NCBI GenBank assembly: GCA_032622095.1
Contig: CP136066.1
Coordinates: 150,304,224-150,368,223, forward strand
Reading direction: 5' to 3'
Length of the DNA: 64,000 nt
Origin: Siphonodentalium dalli
Lineage: Eukaryota > Mollusca > Scaphopoda > Gadilida > Siphonodentaliidae
Shown here: positions 11,284 to 22,440 of the stretch, one piece after another
Layout: the number at the start of each line of letters is the position of its first letter
Numbering within the stretch: position 1 is the first letter of the stretch
Made by a program: the position numbers and the translations under genes
The notes under the pieces: model-generated
Databases searched by the model: none
Told to the model about the DNA's origin: nothing
The model's input: only the letters and a program-made list of their open reading frames with translations

Positions 11284-12560
11284 ATGTATAGGCATACACG
11301 TAGTGGCTGTATGGTCATGTGTGAGATGAATATGTTTACAGGGAGTGACTATGTGGTTGTATGGTAATGTGTGGATGTACGGGTATACACACCAATGGGA
11401 GTCATGAGTGGTGTGTATATGTTTATCTTGAGAGTGGCTATTTCGCAATGGGCGTGGCGATTAGATTCACAGGGAGTGATCGTATGGCCAATCGCGTGGT
11501 AGATAGGTGTACCAGTAGGGACTGTATGATCATGAATGTGGTGAATAGGTATACATGGTGTACCTATATATGTTGACTCATGGCTGTGTGTGGTGTATGG
11601 GTATACATAAATGTGGCCTTGTCATGGGTGAGGGGTATGTGTATAAAACGAGCGATTATATGACCATTGGTGGGGTGCATATGTATACCTGGATGAGGGG
11701 TATGTGTATAAAGTGAGTGATTATATGACCATTGGTGAGGTATACATGTATACCTGGAGTGACTCTATGGTTATGGGTGGAGTGTATATGCTTATATTGA
11801 GTGGCTATTTTGGCCATGGGTGTGGGGAAATAGGTACACATGGAGTGACTATGGCCAATGGTGAGGTAAATTTGTATGCAATGGTTGACTCTATGATCTT
11901 GAATGTGGTGAATATGTACACATACAGTTTCTATATGGTACCTGGGTTACTCTATAGTCATGGGTGGGGTGTGTGGGTATATAAATATGTGGTATTGTCA
12001 TGGGTGAGGGATATGTGTATAAAGCGAGTGATTATATGGCCATTGGTGAGGTGCATATGTATACCTGTATGAGGGGTATGTGTATAAAGCGAGTGATTAT
12101 ATGGCCATTGGTGAGGTGCATATGTATACCTGGAGTGACTCTATAGTCATTGTGGAGTGTATATGCATATATTGAGTGGCTATTTGGCCATGGGTGTGGG
12201 GAATAGGTACACATGGAGTGACTGTATGGCCAATGGTGATGTCGATAGGTATACAATGATTGACTGTATGATCATGGATGTGGTGAATATGTATACATAT
12301 TGTGACGATGTGGTCATGGGTCAAGTGTAGGACGTATACATGGTGTACATGTGTTGTTACTGGTAGGTGTATGGTCATGTGTGATATGCATGGGTTTTCA
12401 CGAGTATTCCCGAACGGTGATGGGTGAGGTTTATGTGTAAACAGCGAGCGACTATATTGTCAGCTGTGTGGTGTTTATTTATATTTGGAGAGACTGTATG
12501 TTACTGGTGGGTTTTACATGTGTATCTTGGGTGGCTATTGCTTTCCGCAATAACTCAATG
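11284..12560 (+). repeat. ~42-bp minisatellite array 1
   Basis: Diverged tandem copies of a unit of about 42 bp with the core gtatacatggagtgac, then tatatggccatgggtgaggt. It begins left of the hAT insertion (about 10041). Some higher-order duplication is visible: the block around 11635-11760 recurs near 12000-12140. Because 42 is a multiple of 3, long open frames with a 14-residue period run through it on both strands; these are by-products of the repeat, not genes. Confidence 0.85.
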
Positions 12561-12639
12561 GTATGTTAATCGATAGAGAGGTCACATCAGGGAGTCCTCC
12601 TTCTTGGTGGCGTTTATACACAATGGAGGAAATGCTAAA

Positions 12640-14180
12640 CGACTTTCCTCACCACAGTAACTGTTGATAAATGTTTATGCTAATGGGCTAGAGTAGCCAC
12701 ATATTATGGTCCATCTCAGTTCCGTTTCAAAGTTCTGCCAATTTCTTTTAAAAACATGGCCAGAATCACAAAAGATGTTTTCGCACAATTCCACACTGCA
12801 TACTTTAAAGTTAAATGTTCATCACTTATAATGTACTGGGACAACCAGAATATAATATTTAGTTGTCAGTCGATTAACTAACATGTCTAATAACCAAGTG
12901 AGTCACACTTTGCTACCTTTTCAGAACATCAGGGCATTATGTTCCGGATATATGTGAAAATCAACTTTTTACCCAATTTATTTGCTATTTTGGAAGCCAT
13001 CTTGAGTAATTTGGTCACTAAACAACTTAGTGTGACACATTTAAAGGTACTCAACCCGATAACACTCCTCTCAATTACTATTTCAATGGCTTCGGGGGTC
13101 AAAAATATTTGATTCGAGTCGAGGAAGTCACCCATCAAAGCTCAGATTTGTTAGATATCGATTTTAGAAATCTATTATTTTTCATTATCGGGAATACAAT
13201 CTGGCCCAGAACTCAGTCAACATTGCGTTAAAATTACCACTTGATTTTAGAGTTATCCATCCTTGTCTGTTTGAATAGATTTTGAGTACACATCCAGAGC
13301 AGATTACGGCAGTTATTAGTACTTATCTCGAGAATAATAACAAATTTCAAAAATCAATATCTAATAACTCTGAGCTTTGTTTGATGGGTTCCTCGACTCG
13401 AATCAAATATTTTTTACCCCCAAAGCCAAAGCAATAGTAATATAGGACCCTCTGATCGGATTGTTGTTGTTGGAATCTGTTGAGATGGGGACCCTCTTTA
13501 CGGGTTGAGTACCTTTAAGATAAATCAAAACAATAAACACATTTCGAAACTAAGATAGTTACATTTTACTTGAAAAAATGGTTCAAACCTGAGAAGAGAT
13601 TTTTTTGCCGAAATTTATGTCAAGTTTGTGAGAGTAAAATCCAATATTCCCCAGTATTGTCTGTTACAATAGTAACAATTAATAAAAGTGCATCAAGTAT
13701 AGTAGTTTTCAATGTATAGAAGGCAGAATATCTAATTGCATTCATCAAACACAACTTGTAAGAGATTGCAGGGCACACTGGGGCAATATCTACAATTTAC
13801 CATATGTTGGCGGCCATTTTGAGCCAAAGTAACAACTTTTTTTCCTATGAGTTGGAATATCGATGGGTAATGATATGCCTCACTTACATTCCACAGTTCT
13901 GCTCATTGCTTGTTGATATATGTCTAGAATCCCAATTATGATTTTTTGGTGAAATTTTATACCGCGTTCTGTAAAATCATAATTTGAGGGATCTGAAGAG
14001 GCTAGGAACACAAGAATTGCTTTATTCATTACCCCAATGGTAACTTAATATAAAAATACAAAAATAAGGCCACAATCCTCAATCAGTTCCAAACAGTAGA
14101 AACTGATATAGAAGATATTAGTGAAAAAACGTCATATTTTCCACTTCCGGTGGCCATTTTGAATAAATTAAATTTATTCA
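12640..14180 (-). repeat. Right arm of fold-back element 1, inner piece
   Basis: Reverse complement of the left arm (for example accgcgttctgtaaaatca against tgattttacagaatgcggt). It is interrupted by the TTAA MITE at 13045-13514 and cut by the LINE near 14.19 kb. Confidence 0.75.
13045..13514. mobile_element. TTAA-flanked MITE, 470 bp (copy 1)
   Basis: The ends AGGTACTCAACCCG and CGGGTTGAGTACCT are perfect inverted repeats, flanked by TTAA on both sides (13041-13044, 13515-13518). The interior is partly self-complementary (gattcgagtcgagg ... cctcgactcgaatc), so the element is nearly a long hairpin. A nearly identical copy lies at 61587-62055. The empty site (acatttaagat) is seen in the homologous arm near 24990 (inverted). 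TTAA duplications are made by piggyBac and Kolobok transposases; none is encoded here. Confidence 0.9.
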
Positions 14181-14283
14181 TACATATACATATACATGTC
14201 GAGACCCGAGAAACGAATGAATAGCATCTGCTAACTTTAATCTTTGAGGTCGTCGGAGACTAATCGCAGACACATTAATTACG

Positions 14284-16389
14284 ATGGATTCGAATGAAGA
14301 TCGTCTCATTATAACAGAGGAGAGAGATTATGTATTGGATGTTCAGAAAGCTGTAAAAAAGATGGAGGAAGGCAAGACGGAAAATTTAGAGAAACTTGAT
14401 CTGAAAAACAAAGGTAAATGTTTAGTTATCGACTTGGATACAAATAGATTCAAGTGTTACAGGAAAGGAGTAACTGAAAAGTATTGGGACTGTAAGAAAT
14501 TTATAGAGAAAGCGGGAGCAGTATGGAGATGTGTTAGTGACAATGAAAAAAATCTTGTGGAGGATATAATTAATGTTCCGACCAAGACTAAATCCCGACG
14601 AGTTACGATTCACTTGATAAGAACTCAAAACAAGATAATGTTGCAAGGAACAAAATTTAATATATCCTGGTGGCTTACTAACATTCTTCCTGATATATAT
14701 ATCCGAGGATTTAATGCTCAAATTCCTGACGACATGTTAACAGGTATAGACAAAACATTCTCCGAGCAAAGCCCTGCAGCCGAAGTGAGTAAATGTGACG
14801 AGACTGATGGTGTTGGTGCTTCTGGTGATGATGAATTTCAAATAGCAGAAACCACGGTGAAAGACCAGTCATTAAATGGCACATTAAATGACAAATCTGT
14901 ACTTTTTGTTACGCCAAAGCGGAGGAAAGGAGTAAGTGTGAGTCAACGATTCAGGAAATCAAATTTATCCGCCAAAGGTGATTACATTTCAACAACCACC
15001 ATCAAAAGATCGGTTGATGAATTACATGTAATGCTCGAGGAAGTCAAACTTGACCACAAGGATATGGACGATTATATACGGAATAATCTAACAGCAACTA
15101 TGCGACTTATTGAAGAGACAGTGGAAAAGAAAACGACCGCCTTAGTAGAGCGTATCGGGAAAGTTGAGACTGAATGCAAAGACTTGAAAAAACAAAACGG
15201 TCGACTTTCCAATCAGGTCGCAAATTAAAAAAATTCATTGAAAAAATATGAATCGGCAACTAAAAAGGAAGAAGCCGCGAATGAACAAGTAAATGACACA
15301 GAAAAGACATCTACCATAACAAATGACAACAAACTCTCTGATGTAAATGATAAAGAATTTGCCGTGTCCGTGTTCCCGAGTGTTCTAGTCTCCAACAGAT
15401 TTGAAGCATTTGTAGATCAGAATGAATCGCTCGTTTCCATTCCAGGCGATTGTGAAGCGTATGAACAAACTCAAAGCGCTAACATTACACACGAAATGGA
15501 ACTTGAACACCATGATGCATGTGCGTCACCAGAACATACCCCGCCTGTTCATTTGATATTAGGAGACTCGGTTCTAAGGAAAATCGACCCAACAAAGATG
15601 TGCGTCGGTGATGAAAATGTTCAATGTGTTGTACAGCCAGGACAGAGGATCGGTGGACTTATGAGGTGGCTAGATGACGACCACACTTCCAAGTTCAAAT
15701 ACGTGCATAAAGTATCTGTGCATGTGGGAATAAATAGCTGCAGAAACAACATCCAAACTACTAAAAGGGACTTAAGAGATCTAATTGCTAAACTTCGTAG
15801 TAAACTCCCAAGTGCTGGAATAAGAATCTCTTCTATTCTGCCTACTTTGCATTCCAACCACATTAATATGCTCGTTGAATCGACAAATCAAATGTACAGG
15901 GATGTATGCTATGAGGAAGATTGTATGTTTGTTGATAACACACCAGGGTTTGTCGACCAGTATTCGTCCGAAGTTATACAGGAACTATATCGTGACAATT
16001 GGCACCCAAATTTCAACGGTGTTAGAGTACTGGCAAAGCATATTAAATACGCCAAGAATGCAGACTTCAGCTGGTATAAACGTTCGTCAATGATGGAAAA
16101 CCGACCACCTGGAGGAACCAGACAATTCGAAAGACCAGCACACACAGCTAGAAGGAGAGATTACCGCGGGGACAGACAAACTGAGAATGGATACGGACAG
16201 TACATGACCAAGTCGTCAAATCATCAACGTTCAGAAAACCAATTGGAGGCCATGACTGCAGCGAGGAACATATGCAGAAATTCATCAGATGAAACAGAAA
16301 CAAATTCTTTACGGGGTGGTTTGATTTTATTAAGTGAACAGCTTTTCAATTTTTCAAATGTTATTAGTAGAACAATCTCAGATATGTAA
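14284..16389 (+). pseudogene. LINE ORF1 protein: coiled coil plus SGNH esterase, one in-frame stop
   Basis: The ATG at 14284 opens 314 codons to TAA at 15226-15228; the same frame then runs to 16389, so the intact product would be about 700 residues. The first part has a charged N-terminal domain and, near its end, a coiled coil (RLIEETVEKKTTALVERIG) that continues across the stop. The second part has the SGNH hydrolase blocks: GDS nucleophile in LILGDSVLRK (15562-15570), N in HVGINS (15733-15735), and DNWHP with the catalytic D and H (15994-16005). Esterase domains are known in ORF1 of CR1/L2-like LINEs, where they are thought to act with the RNP at membranes. The tail is basic and rich in Arg, Asn and Gln. 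The stop falls inside the coiled coil, so I read it as a nonsense mutation rather than a gene boundary. Confidence 0.88.
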
Positions 16390-16593
16390 ATGGAATTGTC
16401 TTTGATTCGAAGTCGAGCTACTTTAGAATATTGATGAATATTGTTGTTTGAACTTGTGCCTGTACATCACATAAAAGTAATTTCATCTACTGTGAACTAA
16501 CAACTTTGACGAATAACGGCGTTTTATATGATACATGCATCTCGGATTATAATTATTACTTTGGATCCTAATTATCCTATGTATAATGCAGTG

Positions 16594-16650
16594 TATATAT
16601 ATATGTGTGTGTGTATATATATATATGTATGTATATGTATAGATATAGGC
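16594..16650. repeat. TA/TG microsatellite in the LINE spacer
   Basis: Alternating ta, tg and tatg runs between ORF1 and ORF2. The rest of the spacer (16390-16798) shows no feature. Confidence 0.8.
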
Positions 16651-16798
16651 CTACACAAGTTTGAGAGAAAGGTCAATCCAATTAATTAACTTCTTTGTGC
16701 GTCAATCGCGGTGCGATTCTAACTAAATATTCATTTACATGTGTCCTTAGATTTGTCTCCGATGACCTCCTGGATTTACTCCTAGATTTACACCAGAA

Positions 16799-19700
16799 AT
16801 GGTTTATAAGCATGATATCAAAAATATTTGCTACACTGTTTGGAATATTCAAGGACTCGCTAGAAAATTAACTGACTCTGATTTTATTAAGCTTGTAAAT
16901 CGTTATGATTTTATTACTTTAACAGAAACTTGGCATACGGATATCGCAAACATCCAAATTCCATAGTATCATTGTGTTGATCTTTGTAGAAAAGAAAAGA
17001 CGGCGCGGGGAGGAATTGCGTTTTACTGTAAATCTATATATAAAAGCTATATTAAATCCGTTAAGCGAATTGACGATACGACATTGTGGGTTGAGTTTGA
17101 AGGTAAAATGTTGGGATTGAAGAAAAACATCGTTTTCATTTCTGTTTATATATCCCCGATAAATTCTAGCTATTGGAAAATAGGCGACAAACGAGAAAGG
17201 GTTTATAGTTATCTCGCAAACAAACTTACGAATTTGAAATCTGATCAATTGGTTATTCTTGGGGGAGATTTCAATGCTAGAACCGGAGGGAAGCCAGATT
17301 ATGTTGCACACGATGACGACAAGCACGTTGTAGTGCACGATAACTATACGATTGATTCAGTGAAAGAAAGGGCTAGTCTTGATAAAACTTGCAATGATTT
17401 TGGGACACAACTCTTGAATATATGTAAGTCCAGTGGATTGAGAATAGTGAACGGCAGAATGTTTGGAGATTCTCTTGGCAATTTCACCAGCTACCAATAC
17501 AACGGAGCTAGCATAGTAGATTATATAATAACAAATGAGAAATATTTATCTGACGTTACCTACTTTTGTGTAAAACCCCCAACAGAATTTTCAGATCACA
17601 GTCAACTCTCGGTGCATTTAAACTTTAGAGTTTGTAAATTCGAAACACAAAAACTAAAATATAACTACACCGATCGAACTGTTATGGTGCACTGGTGCGA
17701 CGATAGTTCTGACAAAGCAAAGATGGCGTTATATGAGCCACATATACAGAGACGTCTGATGAATTTCAGACTACGAGCCTATCCGGAGAATTTGAACGGA
17801 ACTGAAAATGCAACTCATGATATGTGTGAAATATTCAAATTTATCAATCAGACTGCGACAAAAGTTGTAAAAATAAAACATCGGAAGCAACAACGAAAAC
17901 GAATATGGTTTGATCAACGTTGTAAAGATTTGAAAAGAATTATGGAGAATATAGTCAGCGAAATGAAAAAGAATCCTCTAGACAAAAGTCTACAATTAAA
18001 GTTTTTCAATGCCAAGAAATTATATAAAAGAGAAACGAAGCATAAGGCTAAATTATTTCGGCTACAAATGTCTGAAAAAATAGATAAGCTCGAAAGTTGT
18101 GACCCATCGGTATACTGGAATATAATCAAAAGTTTACGTATTAACAAAGCACAAGAAAAGTCCGACGACCTTCACCCTGATGATGCGGTCGATTTCTTTG
18201 ATAAATTACTTTGCTGCGATACCCGTGAAACGAACTTTGAATATCAAGCGTCGAAAGACAATGATCATCTTATAGACATAAACAATAGTGACATAACTGC
18301 AACAGAAGTACTTGATGCAATCAGGCAATTAAAAAATAGAAAAGCGACGGGTTTAGATAACATTCCAAACGAATTACTAAAAACAGTTATTCCATTGGTA
18401 GTAGATGATGTGACAAAACTTTTTAACCATGTCTTGAAGTCAGGACATTATCCGTTATGTTGGAGTCATTCATTTATTAAAACATTGTACAAAAAAGGAA
18501 ACAGACATGATCCAAACAATTACAGACCAATCGCTCTGAGTAGTAATTTTGGAAAACTAATAAGCGATAATCAATTCGGATTTAGAAAAAATCGCAGTAC
18601 AGTCGACAGTGCATTCGTCCTGCGTACGTTAGTCAATAAGTACAAAGATATGAAAAAACCTCTGTATACGGCCTTTGTAGACTTCAAGAAAGCGTTCGAC
18701 TCTGTAGATAGGTCTATTTTATTTAGAAAACTTCGAGGTATTGGCATTAACGGGTCGACACTCGCGATTTTACAGTCTATTTATAAGTCAAGTTATTATT
18801 CCGTTAAAACTTCAGTAGGATTTGGTCCCGCTTTATTGTCGAAAATAGGAGTAAGGCAGGGGTCCTCCCTATCACCCACTCTTTTCAAAATATTCATAGA
18901 CGATATTGGCGGCAAATTAACTAACATGTCTAACCCGTGCTATTTGAACAATCGTCCGATTACGCATTTACTTTTCGCTGATGATCTCGTTTTACTATCT
19001 GAAACGCCTGATGGTTTGCAGAATTCTTTGCATGAATTGGAAAAATATAGTTTTCAAAATAATCTAACAGTTAATGCAGACAAAACAAAATGCATGATAT
19101 TTAAATCAAATAAGCGGAAGTTAAATATAGACAATACATTTTATATCAACAATGAGTTGCTAGAAAGAGTTGACGAATATAAATACTTAGGTCTCGTCTT
19201 CACTTCTGACGGTAAAATGTCGAAAGCTTGTGAAAATTTAAGTGGGAGAGCTTCTAAGGCTATGTTTTTCATGACGAGCTCACTGAATTCACATATAGAA
19301 TTGTCTCTCAATACTAAATGTAAGTTGTTTGACAAATTAATAATGCCTATATTGCTGTATGGTTCTGAAATATGGGCATCCGAGTTAAAAAATCCATTTA
19401 TTGACACTAACCCACTTGAGCAAACACACTTGAAATTTTGTAAGAATATACTCAGGTTGAATAAAAAGGCCTCAAATCATGCTTCGAGGGCTGAACTGGG
19501 TCGATATCCCATAGCAATTAATGCTATTGGTAATATGTATAAATATCTAACTAAACTGCGTGCATTAAAATCAAGAACTTTAATGCATGATTCTTTTAGG
19601 GAATCCCTCATGTCTAATCAATCAACTTGGGACGCACAGTTAGTCAAAAGTGGTATCAATATATCACAATCTAATACAACAGTAAGAGTGACAGACAAAC

Positions 19701-20206
19701 TAATAATTGAAAGGTTAAAATCAGAACATATAAATAAGTTCAAAAAAGACATTTTCGATGACGACAGACCAGGTGGTGCTAATAAATTGCGAACTTACAG
19801 AACTTTTAAAGACAATTATGACATAGAACCGTACCTGAGGCACGTTCGATCGTCCGCGGCAAGAGAGATGTTCACTCGACTACGTGTTAGCAATCATATT
19901 TTAGCTATAGAAAAGGGTCGACACACGCAACCGAAGACGCCATTAAAAGACCGAATTTGTCACATGTGTGATGAACGTAAAGTTGAAACAGAAAAACATT
20001 TTATTATGGAATGCAGTGCGTACGCTGACTCTAGAAAAGACTTGTTTAATATTGCTCAAAAGTATAGCATAGATTTCATAAACATGAGTGATGATAATAA
20101 GTTCATCTTTATAATGAAAAACAAAGACAAACAAATAATCAATTCCGTGTGCAACATGATCCGGTTATTCTTTCTAAAAAGACAGAATGTCAATATGGGG
20201 AAATAA
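16799..20206 (+). pseudogene. LINE ORF2: APE endonuclease, reverse transcriptase, zinc motif
   Basis: The ATG at 16799 starts the endonuclease (YTVWNIQGL, TLTETW). TAG at 16964-16966 interrupts it after 55 codons and the same frame continues to 20206, 1135 residues in all. Endonuclease motifs continue as GGDFNAR, IVDYIIT and FSDHSQ. The reverse transcriptase has KATGLDNIPNE, NYRPIALSS, FVDFKKAFDSVD, GVRQGSSLSP and the catalytic FADD (18974-18985). Between NFGKL and ISDNQFGF (about 18555) some 20 residues usual in this family are missing, so a small in-frame deletion is likely. Near the C-terminus CHMC...H....C is a zinc-knuckle-like motif of the type seen in several LINE clades. Role: nicks target DNA and copies the RNA into it. 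Confidence 0.93.
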
Positions 20207-20340
20207 AAGTTGAAAGTATTAATTTATAATACTAATGATCATTTATCGTACATATGCATAATTAAATGTATTTTATTTTAATGTGTAACTTTTCATGTAT
20301 TAACTGTTATTTGCAACTGCCTCCATTTGGTGTATTGCAA

Positions 20341-20366
20341 TAAATCATCTTATCTTATCTTATCTT
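20341..20366 (+). repeat. LINE 3' tail, TTATC repeat
   Basis: After aataaatca the tail is three and a half copies of TTATC, immediately followed by resumed fold-back arm sequence. Short tandem tails instead of poly(A) are common in CR1/L2/RTE-type LINEs. Confidence 0.85.
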
Positions 20367-20490
20367 AAGGAGTACTCAATTATCAATAGAACGACATATC
20401 GCACTACTTAATACCTCATAAACTCCCTGAGTGATTGCGAATTAAAATTTGCCAGGTCAGATAATCAATTTTGGCGGCCATCTTGGATTA
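20367..20490 (-). repeat. Right arm of fold-back element 1, outer piece
   Basis: Reverse complement of about 8853-8992, sharing ggagtactcaatta, gacatatcgca and ccatcttggatt. Similarity to the left arm ends at about 20490. Confidence 0.75.
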
Positions 20491-21842
20491 AATGGCCTCG
20501 AAACATGTGACCATTGACTACCTATATACATCCATGTGCTCGTGGAGTGTTATAGAAAACTGCCCTGGCCTATGTTCTCAACTTCTCGTGGAAAATCATG
20601 AAAACATCGGTATTGTTCGTAGTTTAATTACGTTATGCATGCGTAAGTTCACACACTGTACTTTTTCAGATACATCTTCAAAATAAATAAATAATAATAT
20701 AATCGGTGTCATTTTAAGAAAAATATCGAGTCAGGTGCCCATGTAACGTTATCGACGTAGACAAATATTATATACAGTTCGAATAAAACTGAGTTTGAAA
20801 AGATACATATAGTTTTAGTATTAAATTTGAGATAAATATTTCCCCTACCCCCAATAAGAATTTTATCGCAAAATATCACAGTAGTTTGTGGATAATCGCT
20901 ATAAAATGAAAAAGCCCCCCGCCCGAGTGGCAAACAAGCAGAAAAATGTGTGAAATACATCCCTCTATCGGAAAATCAAAGTCGGCAAAAATCCGCACGG
21001 GGGTGGGGGGGGGGGGGGTGACCATATGGTAGCTCACGGTCTATATAGTTCAAACGCTGTTTTCTAAAGAGTGGCACGTAAACCGAGGTAACTTTGAACT
21101 CGGGGGTAACTTTGAACGTTTTTTTTTTTTCAAATAAAGTTTTCAATATGTTCCGGTAAATGAAAAATATTGAAAGTAAATAGCATGTCCATTTGTTATG
21201 TTTTGATCTTTTAGTTCTGCCTTGAAATGTTTCATTTCTCGTATTTTTATTTCTCATTGTGTATTATATGGCCAAAATATTTTCTTTTGCGGGAAATTTG
21301 ATTTTTGATACCTTTTTGAAAAATGTTATATCCTGGAAACTTTTATGTGGGCAGTTGATAATTAATGGCTTCTGTCACTCACCATTCACACAATGATCTT
21401 AACAATAGTGCTCCCACTGTCACTAAATGTCGCTTTTTACGATATATTAACTTGTTTATATAAGATATTTGCAATTTAAAAAAAAATGGTGTAGTCTTTA
21501 ATGGTTGGGGGTAACTTTGAACGCTGACTGTTGTTTCTCCTCATTCTAAATATTTTGACTGCTTTTGTGAGGCATGGTGGTGTTTTCATGTTTACATCAT
21601 CTCATTCTGGTCACAAATCTAATATATATTGAATAAAAAATGCTGTGGACAGATTTAACCCGGTGTATGTGCGCTGATGCAACGGTCAATAAGTCTGAAA
21701 TCTGGCTGTGAGGCCTGTCAGTCACCTAAATTCGTAATTATAAACCTGGCTATTCGTAATAATTTAGGTTTCCTAGCAAATCATTAAAACATGTTTATTT
21801 GTTGTCAGATTTAATGATCTTGAATTATGTTTGCAATGTTTT
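20491..21842. other. No gene seen; G run and short direct repeats
   Basis: It contains a run of about 13 G near 21006-21018 next to 'gtgcggattttt' in inverse, which mirrors the C run and gtgcggattttt at 8724-8757; this may be chance. The phrase 'ggtaactttgaac' occurs at about 21088, 21105 and 21508. Otherwise AT-rich, without a recognisable open frame. Confidence 0.5.
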
Positions 21843-22440
21843 AAGATGAATGACCCCAAAATGACTCGTTCCCATCTACATGTCAATATTAACATCCATG
21901 ACAAATTTCATGATGATCCGACCAAAGGTACGACCTGTAGCCCGTAACAAAGTATTTAGTCATGCAAAGAGTAAAATCCAAGAAGGTTGCTGGCGGCCAG
22001 GTTTTTTGGCCGAATTACCCCAAAATGACTCATTCCCATCTACATGTCAGTATTAACGTCCACGACAAATGTCTTGATGATCAGACGAACACTCCGGCCT
22101 GCATGTAGCGCATGCATGCTAATGGTTTGAATTTTGAAATCCAAGATGGCCACTGGCGACCATGTTTTATTCCGAATGACCCCAAAATGATTCTTTCCCA
22201 TCTACATGTCAATGTCAACAGCTATGACAAATTTTATAATGATCCGACCAAAGGTACGACCTGTAGTCCGTGCTAAAGGGAATTGTTGACGAATCACGCG
22301 CACACACACACACACACCCTCGCACACACATACACACGGACGATGGATACCAAGCCATGGCAATAGCTCAAACTTTACAAAGTAAAGTTGAGCTAAAAAT
22401 GTTTGTTAAATTGAACAAGGAGCTGAATTATAAAAAAAAA
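21843..22440 (+). repeat. ~170-bp tandem repeat family, array 1 (about 2.5 units) with CA-rich tail
   Basis: Each unit reads tgaccccaaaatgactcg, tcccatctacatgtcaat, gacaaatttcatgatgatc, ggtacgacctgtagcc and atccaagatggc...ggccatgttttt. The array ends in a CA microsatellite, then cacggacgatggatacc and atagctcaaac. Arrays with the same units lie at 42960-43540 and 56270-57290; the last has the same tail. The tail layout resembles 3' ends of RTE-type LINEs or SINEs, but that is inference. Confidence 0.75.

Larger units (their letters stand above)
14186..20366 (+). mobile_element. Nearly full-length non-LTR retrotransposon with SGNH-esterase ORF1
   Basis: The element has a ~100-bp 5' leader, ORF1 (14284-16389), a 409-bp spacer, ORF2 (16799-20206) and a ~160-bp 3' tail ending in TTATC repeats. 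Both edges are visible because it split the arm of the fold-back element: arm sequence stops near 14180 and resumes at 20367 (aaggagtactc). Both ORFs have one in-frame stop and ORF2 probably lacks a short internal segment, so this copy is dead but young. An APE endonuclease, a FADD reverse transcriptase, a C-terminal zinc motif and an ORF1 esterase put it among APE-type LINEs; I cannot fix the clade. Confidence 0.9.
8853..20490. mobile_element. Giant fold-back element 1 (interrupted by three younger insertions)
   Basis: A left arm (8853-10040) is matched by its diverged reverse complement in two pieces, 12640-14180 and 20367-20490; the pieces join once the LINE at 14.19-20.37 kb is removed. 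The outer ends are aatccaagatggcc on the left and its inverse on the right (about 20476-20490). The centre is a ~42-bp minisatellite (10041-12560). The arms carry repeated 'aagatggc' or 'atggccgcc' motifs and no coding frame. Without insertions (hAT 1.21 kb, MITE 0.47 kb, LINE 6.2 kb) it would be about 3.8 kb. No target duplication is clear. A related, larger structure occupies 23604-33900. Confidence 0.7.

Noticed and set aside
11095-12378. Long open frames on both strands in the minisatellites (also 25534-26746 and 30894-32020)
   Set aside because: The unit length of 42 is divisible by three, so any stop-free unit opens all copies; peptides are repetitive and show no domain or consistent start.
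8713-21030. A larger element bounded by C runs next to gtgcggattttt (8724-8757 and its inverse near 20990-21020)
   Set aside because: Only about 12 bases beyond the homopolymer match; the arms of the fold-back element stop matching well inside these points.
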